Assembly (NCBI GenBank): GCA_040218535.1
Contig: JAVJRG010000013.1
Location: forward strand, 62,001 to 126,000
Source of the DNA: Lacipirellulaceae bacterium
GTDB taxonomy: Bacteria; Planctomycetota; Planctomycetia; Pirellulales; Lacipirellulaceae
Reading direction: 5' to 3'
Length of the DNA: 64,000 nt
A model generated the notes under the pieces. It was not told where the DNA came from. It searched no databases and saw only the letters and a list, made by a program, of their open reading frames with translations. The position numbers and the translations under genes were made by a program. Each line of letters begins with the position of its first letter. The stretch's first letter is position 1. Of this stretch, positions 1 to 10,648 are shown one piece after another.

Positions 1-171
1 GTACTTGAATTCACACAAGATTGGCAACAAAGACTAGCAACAGAAGGCCGTGGTGAGCATCTCGCACCCACCACCCTCCGCGAGATGCTCACTCGGTTCT
101 TTCGAGACACCCCGAGGAAGCAAACGATAGGCGGTAATCAGAATGAAGTACAAGATCATCAAGGCCATTGA
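1..171 (+). CDS. C-terminal fragment of an upstream gene (unidentified)
   Basis: This frame is open from the window edge to a TGA at 169-171, and the other two forward frames close almost at once, so it is probably the tail of a gene cut by the window. The visible 56 residues are polar, with the segment TLREMLTRFFRDTPRK near the end. It overlaps the start of the permease gene by 29 bases, which suggests one operon. By position it could be the substrate-binding protein of the nitrate transporter (NrtA-like), but nothing in the short tail proves this. Confidence 0.4.
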   Translation, partial: VLEFTQDWQQRLATEGRGEHLAPTTLREMLTRFFRDTPRKQTIGGNQNEVQDHQGH

Positions 172-1747
172 TGTTGCGGGGCTGAACTTTCTCACACCGA
201 TCGTGAGGCTATGCTACGGAGAGGAGCCACAGAAGCAGCTCAAACTAATCGGCCAATTCATTGTCGTGCCTTTCTTCGCGATCTTGGTTGCTGTTGGTGC
301 TTGGTACGTCGTCTCAGACAGCATTCAGACCAAAAGCGGTAAGCTACCGAACCCGAGTGGAACTTGGGATTCCGCCAAGTCGATCTGGACATTCCATAAG
401 CGCGAGAAGGGGAAAGAACGTGCTTTTGACCTCACGGGAGAAGCGCGTGCTGCTGAGCTCGAACGAGTGGAGAAAGAGATCGAAGAGCTCGCGGTAATCG
501 AAAAGCAGGCGAACGATCGGGTCAAAGAAGCCAAAGAAGAGGCGAAGCAACAACTCGCCAAACTCGTGGGACCGCTTCAGGAAAAATACGACGCTCTCAA
601 AGCTGAGTTCAAGTCGAAGCAAGAGGAGCGGGAAACGGCACTCAAGACGAAAGCTGCTGACGTCGTAACAAAGGGTGAGGATGCACGAGCGGCTTATGTT
701 GCTGAAGTGCGAGCCCATCGCCAACAGAACGATCTAGAGAAAGATCAGCTACGCGAGTTGAAAGCCGAGATCGATCAGATTCGCGGTCGAAAATTTCCTG
801 CGGAAGAAGCAGCGCTTGCAGCACAGACCGATGTTGCCGAACAACGCCAGTACTTGGGAAAGATGCGAGATCAGCTCACTCGTGCAAATCGCGAGGAAAA
901 AGTTGCCAAGGCAACCGAGAAGCTCGATGCTGAGAAGTCGAAGCTGAACTCTGCGGAAGCTGACAAGCTCTATTCCGCTGCAACAAGTGTCGTCCGCAGC
1001 GAAGATCGCATTCAAAGCCTGAAAGAGGCTGAGTATGCCAAACCGAAAACGCTACCTAATCAAATCAAGCGTAGTGTGCTTTGTGTCTTCACCGGTTTCT
1101 TCCTCGGGTCTGCCATCGCAATCCCGATCGGCGTGTTGTGTGGACTCTCAAAAACCTTCATGGCAGCGATGACGCCGTTTATCGCGTTCTTCAAGCCGGT
1201 TTCACCAATCGTGTGGCTGCCGGTGGCCATGATTGTCATGAGCGCTCTGATCCCCGATCCCGATAAACACTGGTTCACGCAATGGCTGTGGGATCTGCCG
1301 TGGTTGGGCCAATACAAAATTAACCCCGCGTTTATTGCTTCCGCGATTACGGTCGCGCTTTGCTCGCTATGGGCGACGATGACTAACACCGCTTTGGGCG
1401 TCGCTTCGGTAGATAAAGATCACTTGAACGTCGCTCGTGTACTTCGTTTAGGTTTTTGGGATCGTCTTTTCAAGATTGTTCTTCCCTCCGCCTTGCCGCT
1501 GGTATTTGCTGGGCTGCGGATTTCCCTTGGCGTTGGCTGGATGGTTTTGATCGCTGCCGAATTGCTCAGCTCGTCAGAAGGGATTGGCAAGTTTGTTTGG
1601 GATCAATTTAGCAACGGGGCTTCCGATTCATTCGCCAAGATGGTGGTGGTCGTTTTTGTCGTGGGACTGATCGGCTTGCTGTTGGACCGTCTGATGATCG
1701 TCCTGCAGAGACTTGTCAGTTTCGACGGAGCTCCCACCGCGATTTAG
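143..1747 (+). CDS. Nitrate-type ABC transporter permease with a large coiled-coil insert
   Basis: Inner-membrane permease of the NrtB/SsuC type (binding-protein-dependent transport, BPD_transp_1), 534 residues. The first membrane helix is at about residues 36-58. A long charged Glu/Lys/Ala-rich coiled-coil follows at about 100-300, and the transporter core with several helices occupies about 308-525. The EAA loop that docks the ATPase is visible as [20 protein letters not shown] (431-450). NrtB-type permeases are usually about 250-300 residues, so the coiled coil is extra. Two ATPase genes follow directly and nitrate and nitrite reductase genes lie downstream. Nitrate or nitrite as substrate is therefore inferred from context; related families carry sulfonates or taurine. 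Confidence 0.85.
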   Translation: MKYKIIKAIDVAGLNFLTPIVRLCYGEEPQKQLKLIGQFIVVPFFAILVAVGAWYVVSDSIQTKSGKLPNPSGTWDSAKSIWTFHKREKGKERAFDLTGEARAAELERVEKEIEELAVIEKQANDRVKEAKEEAKQQLAKLVGPLQEKYDALKAEFKSKQEERETALKTKAADVVTKGEDARAAYVAEVRAHRQQNDLEKDQLRELKAEIDQIRGRKFPAEEAALAAQTDVAEQRQYLGKMRDQLTRANREEKVAKATEKLDAEKSKLNSAEADKLYSAATSVVRSEDRIQSLKEAEYAKPKTLPNQIKRSVLCVFTGFFLGSAIAIPIGVLCGLSKTFMAAMTPFIAFFKPVSPIVWLPVAMIVMSALIPDPDKHWFTQWLWDLPWLGQYKINPAFIASAITVALCSLWATMTNTALGVASVDKDHLNVARVLRLGFWDRLFKIVLPSALPLVFAGLRISLGVGWMVLIAAELLSSSEGIGKFVWDQFSNGASDSFAKMVVVVFVVGLIGLLLDRLMIVLQRLVSFDGAPTAI

Positions 1748-1908
1748 TAGTCACCACACCGTTTGGGAATCCATCGGAAAAGCCCCCTGTGGATTCTGTT
1801 GTAGCGGGTCTTCGGACTTGCTGCACCGCCACAGAACTCTGCAGGGGGCGTTGCCGAAGAGTTATTCCACTAAGTTTACTCGTTCATAATTACTCAGTTT
1901 TTTGCCCT

Positions 1909-2769
1909 ATGCCATTTCTTGAACTCAAAGATGTCTGCTTTGGCTTCGGTCTGGTATCGAATCGGTACGAGGTATTTGAGAACGCTTCACTATCGGTCGA
2001 ACCGAACGAGTTTGTCGCGGTGATTGGTTTTTCTGGCAGTGGTAAGAGTACACTGATCTCGCTCCTTGCAGGCTTGCTGCAACCCGACACCGGCGACGTT
2101 CTGATGCAGGGGCAGCCAATTGCTGAGCCTGGGCCCGACAAGGGAATCATGTTTCAGAACTACTCGCTGTTGCCTTGGCTGAGCGTTCAAGGAAACATCG
2201 AGCTTGCCGTGAAGCAAGTCTTTCCGGAAATGAGCAAGGCCGAACGACTCGACTATGTGCAAACTTACATCGACATGGTGAGCCTCACCGACTCCGAATA
2301 CAAGAAACCGCACGAGCTGTCTGGCGGGATGCGTCAACGGCTTTCGCTGGCACGCACTTTGGCGATGAAGCCCGAGGTGTTGTTGTTGGATGAGCCGCTT
2401 TCCGCACTAGATGCGCTAACCCGTGCCGTACTCCAAGACGAGATCATCCGCATCTGGGAAGAAGACCGTCGCACCGTGGTGATGATCACCAACGATGTCG
2501 ACGAAGCCGTCCTCATGGCTGATCGCATCGTTCCGTTGACGCCAGGACCATCGGCGAGCTTTGGCAAGAGCTTCCCCGTCACCCTCGCGCGTCCCCGCGA
2601 TCGCGCGACGTTGAACTTTAATCCTGAGTTCAAGAAGCTCCGCAATGAAGTCACGCGGTACATGACGCGGATCAATAAGGAAGCGAAAGAACTTTCACCG
2701 CAAGTCGAACTTCCCCTTCCTGATCTTCAACCTGAAATGCCCGGGAAGCTAGTAAGCGTAGCGTCGTAG
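1909..2769 (+). CDS. ABC transporter ATPase (NrtC/NrtD-like)
   Basis: ATP-binding subunit energising the preceding permease, about 286 residues. Walker A is GFSGSGKST, the Q-loop is [10 protein letters not shown], the signature is LSGGMRQR and Walker B is [12 protein letters not shown], followed by a D-loop. The H-loop position reads MITNDVDEA, with Asn where His is usual, which is common in NrtC/D and SsuB relatives only as HD, so this is a slightly degenerate switch. The frame is open back to 1789, but ATG 1909 (MPFLELKD) starts exactly where ATPases of this family start, so the upstream 40 codons are rejected. It pairs with the next gene to form a heterodimeric ATPase. Confidence 0.85.
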   Translation: MPFLELKDVCFGFGLVSNRYEVFENASLSVEPNEFVAVIGFSGSGKSTLISLLAGLLQPDTGDVLMQGQPIAEPGPDKGIMFQNYSLLPWLSVQGNIELAVKQVFPEMSKAERLDYVQTYIDMVSLTDSEYKKPHELSGGMRQRLSLARTLAMKPEVLLLDEPLSALDALTRAVLQDEIIRIWEEDRRTVVMITNDVDEAVLMADRIVPLTPGPSASFGKSFPVTLARPRDRATLNFNPEFKKLRNEVTRYMTRINKEAKELSPQVELPLPDLQPEMPGKLVSVAS

Positions 2770-2806
2770 TCGTCCAACGACTTTTACGACGCCGGAGAAG
2801 AATAGC

Positions 2807-3712
2807 ATGGCAAACGAAAATCGATTCGTTGAAATCTTTAACGTCGTGAAGGCGTATCCCAATCCGTATGGCGAGGCGATACGGGTTGTTGACGGTTTTG
2901 ATTTGAACCTGCGCAAGGGCGAGGTCGTTAGCGTCATTGGGCACTCCGGCTGCGGTAAGAGTACCGTGCTGACGATGGTCGCAGGCCTGAACGAAACCTC
3001 GGGCGGAAGTATCGCCGTCGGTGGTCGCGAGATCAGCGGACCGGGTCCCGATCGCGCGGTTGTGTTCCAGGCACCGTGCCTCTTGCCTTGGATGACATGC
3101 TACAAGAACGTGGCGCTGGGCGTCGATCTGGTCTACCCACACGGCACGAAGGCGGAGCGCAGGGAAATCTGTGAGTATTACCTCTCTGCTGTTGGGCTGG
3201 CGGACTCGATGGACAAGTATCCGCGTGAGATGTCCGGCGGCATGCAGCAGCGCGTTGGCATCGCTCGGGCAATCGCGCTCAAGCCGCAAATGCTGCTTCT
3301 GGACGAGCCTTTTGGACGGCTCGATTCCCTGACACGCATGGAACTCCAGGACGTGGTACTGCGGATTCTTGATCGTGAACAGATCACCACAATGGTCATC
3401 ACCCACGACGTGGATGAAGCGATCTACATGTCTGATCGCGTCTGCATGATGACTAGCGGCCCGAACGCTCGCGTCGGGCAACTGTTGGAGCTGCCTTTCG
3501 CTAGGCCACGTAATCGCGACGAAGTTCTCGAGCACCCGATGTATTACGATCTGCGCGGTTGTCTTGTTTCGTTCCTCGAACAGCAAGACCACTCCAGCGA
3601 AAAGTCCAGCGACGAACAAGCCTACGAGGAAACCTTGCACGAAATTGAAGCCATGGTAACGGCCACTCAGCAAGTAACCGTGACGCCCGAGCTGCAGGAA
3701 TCCTTTAGTTAA
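2807..3712 (+). CDS. ABC transporter ATPase (NrtC/NrtD-like), second subunit
   Basis: Second ATPase of the nitrate-type transporter, 301 residues. Walker A is GHSGCGKST, the Q-loop is [10 protein letters not shown], the signature is MSGGMQQR, Walker B is [12 protein letters not shown] and the switch is [10 protein letters not shown] with the normal His. All motifs are intact, so this subunit can complete the site that is altered in the partner ATPase. The C-terminal 50 or so residues after the ATPase fold are acidic and lack the NrtA-like solute-binding domain found in cyanobacterial NrtC. It lies 37 bases after the partner gene and 27 bases before the GAF-like gene. Confidence 0.86.
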   Translation: MANENRFVEIFNVVKAYPNPYGEAIRVVDGFDLNLRKGEVVSVIGHSGCGKSTVLTMVAGLNETSGGSIAVGGREISGPGPDRAVVFQAPCLLPWMTCYKNVALGVDLVYPHGTKAERREICEYYLSAVGLADSMDKYPREMSGGMQQRVGIARAIALKPQMLLLDEPFGRLDSLTRMELQDVVLRILDREQITTMVITHDVDEAIYMSDRVCMMTSGPNARVGQLLELPFARPRNRDEVLEHPMYYDLRGCLVSFLEQQDHSSEKSSDEQAYEETLHEIEAMVTATQQVTVTPELQESFS

Positions 3713-3739
3713 TCAGCCTTATCCTTCTAGTTGGTGAAC

Positions 3740-4732
3740 ATGTTTTTGGCGGATTCAGAACAAATGGAAGCCTTGCAACATCCCGCAGGCATTTCTCTCG
3801 TTCAGGCGGTAGAAGTTTGGCTTCCCAGCGAAGACCAATCGCGGATTACCTGGGCATCCGGCTCCTACACGGGACATGACGAGTTCGCCCAGAAGAGCAA
3901 AGCGATCACCTTTGAGCGGGGCGAAGGGCTTCCTGGAATTGCTTGGGAAAAGGGGCTTCCCGTTGTTTCCCAAGAATTATCCGAGGACGACTTTGTCCGT
4001 GGCGAGGCGGCTCGGCGGATCGGAATTGACTGTCTTGTGGCCGTCCCCGTGATGCAGAACGAGCAATGCCGTGGCGTGGTCAGCTTCCTTTGTCGAGGAG
4101 GGGAAGGACTTCAAGGTGCCTTTGAAGTATGGCATCGAAACGATCGCGACGAACTGGGCCTTTCTTCGAGTTACTATTCCAACCTCGAACGCTTTGGGGC
4201 GGTTAGCCAGTGTGTCCGGTTCCCGAGGCGTGCTGGTTTGCCGGGAGAAACTTGGAACGACCGCGAGCCCAAAATCGTTTCACGAGTTGGGCTTTCAAAG
4301 AGTTTCATGCGTGCCGCTGGGGCCCGAGCGGAGAATCTCTCAGTCGCCATAGCTTGGCCAATTATGCGAACGGCTTTGGAACTTGAGGCGGTCTTTATGA
4401 TGCTCTCTTCCGCAAAAAGCCCAATTGCGAGCGTGATGGAAGTCTGGAAGCCGCAGCCAAAAGAGGAGGAGGAAGGCAACCGTTGGTGCCTCGCCGATTC
4501 AAGCTATGGCCCCTTTATCGGATTAGAGCCAGTCAGCGAAAAGCTCTGTTTTGGTGAAGGTGAAGCCCTCGTAGGCCGGGTCGCAGCCAGCCGAACGCCC
4601 ATGGTGAGCGAAGACCTAGCCTCGGAACCAACTCGGGGCGAGTTGTTCGCAGAGTACGGATTCACTTGGTCGCTCGGTCTGCCTGTATTCGTTGGAGAAG
4701 AACTCACAGCGATTGTCGTGATGATGCAATAA
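3740..4732 (+). CDS. Protein of three tandem GAF-like units
   Basis: Soluble protein of 330 residues with no membrane helix. Three copies of a similar unit are visible. Each starts with VEVW, FEVW or MEVW, continues to a GEGLPG-, RAGLPG- or GEALVG-type turn followed by a short helix and V(V/S)xxxL, and ends in a hydrophobic strand such as LVAVPVMQN, VAIAWPIMR or SLGLPVFVG. This resembles GAF domains, small-molecule or redox sensors, but no output domain is attached. TTG 3731 is in frame, but ATG 3740 is the more likely start. Its place between transporter and reductase genes suggests it senses nitrate, nitrite or redox state, or modulates enzyme assembly; that is inference. Confidence 0.6.
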   Translation: MFLADSEQMEALQHPAGISLVQAVEVWLPSEDQSRITWASGSYTGHDEFAQKSKAITFERGEGLPGIAWEKGLPVVSQELSEDDFVRGEAARRIGIDCLVAVPVMQNEQCRGVVSFLCRGGEGLQGAFEVWHRNDRDELGLSSSYYSNLERFGAVSQCVRFPRRAGLPGETWNDREPKIVSRVGLSKSFMRAAGARAENLSVAIAWPIMRTALELEAVFMMLSSAKSPIASVMEVWKPQPKEEEEGNRWCLADSSYGPFIGLEPVSEKLCFGEGEALVGRVAASRTPMVSEDLASEPTRGELFAEYGFTWSLGLPVFVGEELTAIVVMMQ

Positions 4733-4769
4733 GAAAGGTTTATGCAACAAGGCACCAACCAAATCCTTC

Positions 4770-6443
4770 ATGTCTACGACTACTCCACTCATCGACAAGC
4801 CAACACGCGGCACAAGCCCAGAGCGAGAAGCTCCGCGCCGCGCGAAGCCTGAGCAGATGGTTGCTGAGTATCTCGAAGAGCAAAGCCAGCTTACTGCCGT
4901 CGAACGATTTTCTCAGCGGCATGAATCGGACGCGTTGCCCGCGCAGGCGAAGTATTATCGCGACTTGATTCCGCTAGAAAAGCCTCAGCCTGGCGAACAA
5001 TATGCGTTCGAAGTCGATCTCGATCTTTGCAGTGGTTGCAAGGCTTGCGTTAGTGCTTGTCACCACATGAACGGTTTAGAGAGCGGCGAAACCTGGCGCT
5101 CTGTTGGATTGCTAACCGGGGTCGATGCGCATTCGTTACCTACGCTTCGGCACGTCACAACCGCGTGCCATCACTGCCTGGATCCGGGGTGCCTCGTCGG
5201 GTGCCCAACGAACGCTTACGAAAAAGACCCTGAAACCGGCATCGTGCGCCATCTTGATGACCAGTGCTTCGGCTGTCAGTACTGCACGATGGCTTGCCCC
5301 TACGAAGTGCCACAGTACAGCGAGTCGAAAGGGATCGTTCGCAAATGCGACATGTGCCACGATCGACTGGCTGAAGGAGAAGCGCCGGCCTGTGTCCAAG
5401 CGTGCCCGAATCAAGCGATTCGGATTACGAATGTGGCTATCGAATCAACGAAAGTGCGGACAGACGCTGGTGAATTTCTGAGCGGTTCGCCGTCTCCCAC
5501 GATTACGCGACCGACGACTATTTATCGAGGCGAACGAACTCACACGGATCGGGTCGTTGGAGCAGACAGTGACTTCGCCAAGCCGCAGCACGCGCATTTT
5601 GCGCTGATTGCGATGCTTGTGCTGACTCAGTTCGGGGTTGGGCTGTTTGCTTTGACAGTCTTGTTGGGTTGTGGCGGTGCATTCGAGAGCAGTCGCTCCT
5701 CCTCCATTACGTTTGGTGTTGCCGTGTTGGTAACACACGTGGGACTGTTGGCTGCATTGTTCCATTTAGGCAGGCCGCACTTGGCGTTCCGGAGTGTGTT
5801 GGGCTGGCGGCACTCTTGGCTAAGCCGCGAAGCGATTGCGTTTGGTGTCTTTGCGCCGCTGGCCATTGGAGCTACCGCTTACGCTCTGTTACCCCGGCTC
5901 CCCTTGAAATCATTGCTCGAAACACCGTTGCAAGTTGCCGCGACGCTTGCCGGTTTCGCCGGAGTCTTCTGCTCTGCAAAGATTTACCAATTCACCCAGC
6001 GAGAATTCTGGAAAGGCACTCGAACGGGCCTCAAGTTTGGACTCACCCCGTTCGTGCTTGGTTCTGCGGGTCTACTCGTCATCAGTGCTGTTCTAAAAAG
6101 CAGCCTTACCCGTGAGTTCGCGACTGGGCTTTGTTTCGTGTCTGTGGTGAAACTTGCTTACGAGTGGTGGCAGGTCTCGCAAGCGAGCCAGCCGAGCAGT
6201 TCGATTAGTCAATCGGCACGACTGATTCAGCGAGACCTAAGTGCGATCAGCAGGATGCGATTCCTCTGTGGCGTCTTGGGTGGATTGTGCTTCCCGTTGC
6301 TGACTCTTGCCACTTCTGGAGAACTTGCTCTTGGACTGGCAATCGCCTCACTCGCACTTTGCTTAGTCGGTGAGTTTGCGGAGAGGTATCTGTACTTTTC
6401 AGCAGTCGTCCCGCTAAGAATGCCGGGAGGAATCCCGTCATGA
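4770..6443 (+). CDS. Four-cluster ferredoxin fused to a DmsC-like membrane anchor
   Basis: Electron-transfer subunit of 557 residues joining what are normally two proteins. Residues about 78-225 hold sixteen cysteines in four groups (C87/90/93/97, C133/136/141/145, C166/169/172/176, C193/196/208/212), the pattern of DmsB/NrfC-type proteins with four [4Fe-4S] clusters. From about residue 275 to the end there are about eight hydrophobic helices of the DmsC/YnfH anchor type, which in that family take electrons from menaquinol. The stop overlaps the nitrate reductase start by 4 bases (ATGA), strong evidence for a shared complex. No signal peptide is visible, so the Fe-S part should face the cytoplasm. 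Confidence 0.82.
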   Translation: MSTTTPLIDKPTRGTSPEREAPRRAKPEQMVAEYLEEQSQLTAVERFSQRHESDALPAQAKYYRDLIPLEKPQPGEQYAFEVDLDLCSGCKACVSACHHMNGLESGETWRSVGLLTGVDAHSLPTLRHVTTACHHCLDPGCLVGCPTNAYEKDPETGIVRHLDDQCFGCQYCTMACPYEVPQYSESKGIVRKCDMCHDRLAEGEAPACVQACPNQAIRITNVAIESTKVRTDAGEFLSGSPSPTITRPTTIYRGERTHTDRVVGADSDFAKPQHAHFALIAMLVLTQFGVGLFALTVLLGCGGAFESSRSSSITFGVAVLVTHVGLLAALFHLGRPHLAFRSVLGWRHSWLSREAIAFGVFAPLAIGATAYALLPRLPLKSLLETPLQVAATLAGFAGVFCSAKIYQFTQREFWKGTRTGLKFGLTPFVLGSAGLLVISAVLKSSLTREFATGLCFVSVVKLAYEWWQVSQASQPSSSISQSARLIQRDLSAISRMRFLCGVLGGLCFPLLTLATSGELALGLAIASLALCLVGEFAERYLYFSAVVPLRMPGGIPS

Positions 6444-8671
6444 GTATCGTCGTAACGGAGAAGGCTCCGCCGGAGACCTTCGCCGACAAGCTGAAGTCTC
6501 TCATTGATGCGCGAGATGGCGTACTCACCAGAGACTTGCTGCGAACGCCTGGAAAGTTTGGGCTCGGGCAAGCTCCGGCGCGTCTAGCACCTGACGCGAC
6601 GACCGACATGGTCTGCGGCTACTGCTCGACAGGGTGCAGTCTGAGGATTCACCTCCAAGAAGGCGAAGCGGTGAACCTCACACCGGCTACCGAGTATCCA
6701 GTAAACCTTGGGATGGCTTGCCCCAAGGGCTGGGAAGCGCTCAACGTGCTGGATGCCCCTGATCGAGCGACGACACCTTTGCTGCGTGATCGTTCCGGTA
6801 CGCTCCAGCCGACGGATTGGGACCATGCTCTGGAAGCCTTTTGCATCAACTTCAAAGCGATTCAGATGGAGCATGGCCCTGATGCCGTCGCTTTCTTGAG
6901 TACCGGCCAAATGCCAACCGAAGAGATGGCGCTCTTGGGGAGCCTCGCGAAGTTTGGCATGGGCATGCTCCACGGCGACGGAAACACGCGGCAATGCATG
7001 GCTACTGCGGCGACGGCTTACAAGCAGGCCTTCGGTTTTGACGCTCCGCCCTACACCTACCAAGACTTTGAAGAGTCCGACGTCATCGTCCTCATCGGCT
7101 CAAACCTTTGCATCGCGCACCCGATCATGTGGGAAAGGGTTTGCCGGAATCCTCACAATCCGAAAATCATCGTCATTGATCCGCGTCGCACGGAAACGGC
7201 GGTCGCGGCTACCGAGCATCTCGCCATCAATCCTAAGGGTGACTTGCCGTTGCTGTATGCGATTGCAAACGTGCTGGTGCGGAACGGTTGGATTGATGAA
7301 TCATTCATCGACGCCCATACCGATGGCATCGCGAAGTTCTCAGGATTCGTTGATGTTTTTACGCCCGAGGGCGTCGCCGAGCAAACCGGCATTCCGGCCG
7401 AGCAAATAGAACGGCTTGCCAGTACGATTCACGAAGGAAAGCGCGTCTCCTTCTGGTGGACGATGGGCGTGAATCAAAGTTACGAGGGTGTGCGTGTCGC
7501 TCAAGCGATTATCAACCTCGCGCTCATCACGGGAAACATTGGCCGCCCAGGAACCGGCGCGAACAGCATTACCGGCCAAGCGAACGCGATGGGGTCGCGG
7601 ATATTCAGCAATACGACTTCACTGCTCGCTGGTCGCGATTTCGAGAATGAAGTACATCGTGAGGAAGTCGCGGAGATTCTCGAGATCCCCGTTGATCGCA
7701 TACCCACGCAAAACAGCCTTCCTTATCACAAGATCCTCGAAGGTGTCCGCGAGGGAACCATCCGTGGACTCTGGGTGATCTGCACGAATCCTGCCCATAG
7801 TTGGATCGAGCAGTCTGAGGCTCGCGAGTTATTCGAAAAACTCGATTTTCTCGTCGTGCAGGACATGTACCACACGACAGAGACCGCTCAGCTAGCCGAC
7901 TTGGTTCTCCCCGCCGCCGGTTGGGGTGAGAAAGAGGGAACCTTCATCAACAGCGAGCGACGCCTCGGCGTCATCAAACGTGTAAAGCGTGCCCCTGGAG
8001 AGGCGCTGGCCGATTTTTCGATCTTCAAGTTGATCGCCGAATACTGGGGCTGCGGCGAGATGTTCGACCGCTGGGAATCTCCCGAGGCAGCGTTCCAAAT
8101 TCTGAAAGAACTTTCCCAAGGTCGCCCCTGCGATATCAGCGGAATCAAAGATTACGCCCAGCTCGATGCGCTTGGAGGTGTGCAATGGCCTTGCCCCGAA
8201 GACGCTGGCGAGGTCGAGCAGCAGAGACGTCTCTTCGCCGACGGGCGATTCTTTCATCCCGACGAAAGAGCCAAGATCAAGTTCGAAGCGGTTCAAGAGA
8301 TGCCCGAGAAACCCGACAGCGAGTATCCGCTGATGTTACTCACGGGGCGTGGCACAGCTTCGCAATGGCACACGCAAACGCGTACCGGTAAGTCGCCCGT
8401 TTTGACGAAGCTCTACCCGAAGGAACTTTATGTCGAGCTGAACCCTGCCGATGCAGAAGCGCTCGAAGTGCAGGCCCACGACCAGGTGCGCGTCCTCTCC
8501 CGCCGGGGAGAATTGACGGCGGGCGCCTTTGTTACGCCAACCGTCAAGCCAGGGCAGGTGTTTCTTCCCATGCATTACGAGGCAACCAATCGCCTAACGC
8601 TGGCCCATTTTGATCCTTACTCACATCAACCTTCTTACAAGAATTGTGCCGTCCGAATTGAACGAGTTTAG
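6440..8671 (+). CDS. nasA: Molybdopterin nitrate reductase, NasA/NarB type
   Basis: Catalytic subunit reducing nitrate to nitrite with a Mo-bis-MGD cofactor, 743 residues. The N-terminal [4Fe-4S] site is C59/C62/C66 (CGYCSTGC) and C94 (GMACPKGW). The oxidoreductase core and the C-terminal molydopterin dinucleotide-binding domain (from about [14 protein letters not shown]) follow. There is no Tat twin-arginine signal, so the enzyme is probably cytoplasmic, as in assimilatory NasA/NarB. The N-terminal 55 residues before the cluster are an extension. Other possibilities in this superfamily are formate dehydrogenase or another oxidoreductase, but the flanking nitrite reductase makes nitrate reductase the best call. 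Confidence 0.85.
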   Translation: MSIVVTEKAPPETFADKLKSLIDARDGVLTRDLLRTPGKFGLGQAPARLAPDATTDMVCGYCSTGCSLRIHLQEGEAVNLTPATEYPVNLGMACPKGWEALNVLDAPDRATTPLLRDRSGTLQPTDWDHALEAFCINFKAIQMEHGPDAVAFLSTGQMPTEEMALLGSLAKFGMGMLHGDGNTRQCMATAATAYKQAFGFDAPPYTYQDFEESDVIVLIGSNLCIAHPIMWERVCRNPHNPKIIVIDPRRTETAVAATEHLAINPKGDLPLLYAIANVLVRNGWIDESFIDAHTDGIAKFSGFVDVFTPEGVAEQTGIPAEQIERLASTIHEGKRVSFWWTMGVNQSYEGVRVAQAIINLALITGNIGRPGTGANSITGQANAMGSRIFSNTTSLLAGRDFENEVHREEVAEILEIPVDRIPTQNSLPYHKILEGVREGTIRGLWVICTNPAHSWIEQSEARELFEKLDFLVVQDMYHTTETAQLADLVLPAAGWGEKEGTFINSERRLGVIKRVKRAPGEALADFSIFKLIAEYWGCGEMFDRWESPEAAFQILKELSQGRPCDISGIKDYAQLDALGGVQWPCPEDAGEVEQQRRLFADGRFFHPDERAKIKFEAVQEMPEKPDSEYPLMLLTGRGTASQWHTQTRTGKSPVLTKLYPKELYVELNPADAEALEVQAHDQVRVLSRRGELTAGAFVTPTVKPGQVFLPMHYEATNRLTLAHFDPYSHQPSYKNCAVRIERV

Positions 8672-8677
8672 TCCATC

Positions 8678-10507
8678 ATGAGCGTCGACGAGAACTTCAG
8701 TGAAGAACAACAGAACTACCTGCAAGGCTTTGCCCTTGGGGCGGACGTTGCGCGGAAGATTCGCAACCTGCCGGTCATTTCTGGTAGCGCTTCCTCTGGT
8801 ACGAGCATCAGTGTCGGAGGCAGCGTAGCGGTCAGTGTCAGTGATGTGGTCCGTCGCCCCGAACAGCGGCATTACGACGCTCAAGATCGCCAAACCGATG
8901 CTGGCGGGAAGTTATGTGCTGAAGAGCAAGCAAAGCGAGAAAAGAATCCGCTGGACATGTGGGACGAAATGCAGGCCCGTGCCCGGAGTGGGGAGTTTCC
9001 CAAGGGAACGGACGTTTTTCTGCAAAAGTTCCACGGCCTGTTTTACGTGGCACCGGCTCAAGATTCTTATATGTGTCGTATGCGTTTCCCGGGCGGCGAT
9101 TTGCGATCCTATCAACTACGCGGTCTCGCCGACCTTGCGGACTCCGACGCGGGCGGCTTCGTGGATGTCACAACACGAGCCAATCTGCAGTTTCGCGAAA
9201 TCCCCGCGGAAAGTCCGATCAATATTCTCATCGGCTTGCGTAACCTCGGAATCATCAACATCGGTGCAGGCGGGGATAACATTCGCAACGTAACGGCGAG
9301 CCCCTTAAGCGGGATCGATGCTCGTGAGCTGATTGAAACGCTCCCTCTCGCTCAAGAGATGCACCACTACATAATCAATAATCGCGAGATGTATGGTTTG
9401 CCACGTAAGTTCAACATCGCGTTCGATGGCGGGGGGACGATTACAGCACTCGAAGATACCAATGACATTGGTTTCCACGCGGTTGAGGTGGTCGAGGAGA
9501 ACGCGTCCGAAGAGTTTCCTGCCGGCGTCTACTTTCAACTCGCTTTGGGTGGGATCACTGGCCACGAAGACTTCGCTCGTTACACGGGAGTTCTGTTGAA
9601 GCCAGCCGAGTGCGTCGAGGTGGCTACAGCGATCGTGCGTGTTTTCATCGATAACGGAGATCGAACCGATCGGAAAAAGGCCCGCCTCAAGTACGTGCTA
9701 GACGATTGGGGCTTCGAGAAATTCTTGACCCAAGTCGAAGAAGAACTTGGCCACAGTCTGCCCCGTTTTCCGCTGGAGAGTTGCGAGCCGCGCGAAGACG
9801 ACGATCGGTTGGCTCACTTGGACGTCCGTGCCCAGAAACAACCTGGACTGAACTATATTGGTGTTGTCTTACCAGTGGGACGCATCACTTCCGAGCAGAT
9901 GCGCCAGATAGCTCGGCTTGCCGACCGATACGGCAGCGGAACGCTGAGGCTCACGGTTTGGCAGAACCTGCTGATCCCAGACATTTCCGATGAGTCGGTC
10001 GAAGAGGTCACCGCTGCAATTGAAGCCATGGGTCTCGACTATCGCGCTACGAGCGTTCGCGCAGGACTTGTCGCTTGCACGGGTGCTGCCGGGTGCAAGT
10101 TTGCTGCCTCGCATACGAAGCAACACGCGATGCAGATCGCCGAATTCGTTGAGAACGAACTCGAACTCGACACGCCCGTGAATATCCATCTCACAGGCTG
10201 CCATCACTCCTGTGCTCAGCATTACATCGGCGACCTCGGATTGATCGGTGCCAATGTGGAAGATGGCGAGGACATGGTCGAGGGCTACCACTTGTTCGTC
10301 GGCGGTGGTTACGGAAATCAACAAGCCATCGGACGTGAGTTACTCTCAAACATCCGCGCCATCGACGCACCAGAAGTCGTCTGCCAAGTGCTGCGGTCCT
10401 ACTTGGAGCAGCGTGACACTCCCGAGCAAACCTTCGTTGAGTTTGCCCAGAGTAAGACCATCGAAGAACTGAAGTCACTGTTGGAAACCGTACCTGCAAT
10501 GGCTTAG
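8678..10507 (+). CDS. nirA: Sirohaem/[4Fe-4S] nitrite reductase (ferredoxin type)
   Basis: Cytoplasmic enzyme for six-electron reduction of nitrite to ammonium, 609 residues. Two nitrite/sulfite reductase ferredoxin-like half-domains and the sirohaem-[4Fe-4S] domains are recognisable. The cluster and sirohaem ligands are C467, C473, C508 and C512, within [10 protein letters not shown] and HLTGCHHSC. Sulfite reductase has the same cofactors, but the CX5C spacing fits both, so nitrite is chosen on context. The first 90 or so residues, with a Gly/Ser-rich stretch, are longer than in typical NirA. The start lies only 6 bases after the nitrate reductase stop. Confidence 0.85.
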   Translation: MSVDENFSEEQQNYLQGFALGADVARKIRNLPVISGSASSGTSISVGGSVAVSVSDVVRRPEQRHYDAQDRQTDAGGKLCAEEQAKREKNPLDMWDEMQARARSGEFPKGTDVFLQKFHGLFYVAPAQDSYMCRMRFPGGDLRSYQLRGLADLADSDAGGFVDVTTRANLQFREIPAESPINILIGLRNLGIINIGAGGDNIRNVTASPLSGIDARELIETLPLAQEMHHYIINNREMYGLPRKFNIAFDGGGTITALEDTNDIGFHAVEVVEENASEEFPAGVYFQLALGGITGHEDFARYTGVLLKPAECVEVATAIVRVFIDNGDRTDRKKARLKYVLDDWGFEKFLTQVEEELGHSLPRFPLESCEPREDDDRLAHLDVRAQKQPGLNYIGVVLPVGRITSEQMRQIARLADRYGSGTLRLTVWQNLLIPDISDESVEEVTAAIEAMGLDYRATSVRAGLVACTGAAGCKFAASHTKQHAMQIAEFVENELELDTPVNIHLTGCHHSCAQHYIGDLGLIGANVEDGEDMVEGYHLFVGGGYGNQQAIGRELLSNIRAIDAPEVVCQVLRSYLEQRDTPEQTFVEFAQSKTIEELKSLLETVPAMA

Positions 10508-10537
10508 TTGAAGAGGATTATCGACCTGCATTTTGAA

Positions 10538-10640
10538 CACGGATTGCACTGATTTCACGGATTTTTTTGGTGCCAGGTGTGCCACGCGAAACTCGGCATA
10601 CCCTCAAAGAAACTGCCTACTGCCCCTTGCCTACTGCCCA
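10538..10640 (+). repeat. Interspersed intergenic repeat words inside the operon
   Basis: The gap between the nitrite reductase and flavoprotein genes contains two repeat words. CACGGATT occurs at 10538 and again at 10556, around a GCACTGA core. TGCCTACTGCC occurs at 10614 and again at 10628. Both motifs look like low-level interspersed repeats seen between genes in planctomycete and related genomes; the wider distribution is recalled, not tested here. Confidence 0.45.
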
Positions 10641-10648
10641 CTTAAATC

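Noticed and set aside
1789-1908. Upstream extension of the first ATPase by 40 codons
   Set aside because: The extra residues are Cys/Arg-rich, unlike the family, and ATG 1909 starts at the conserved MPFLELKD.
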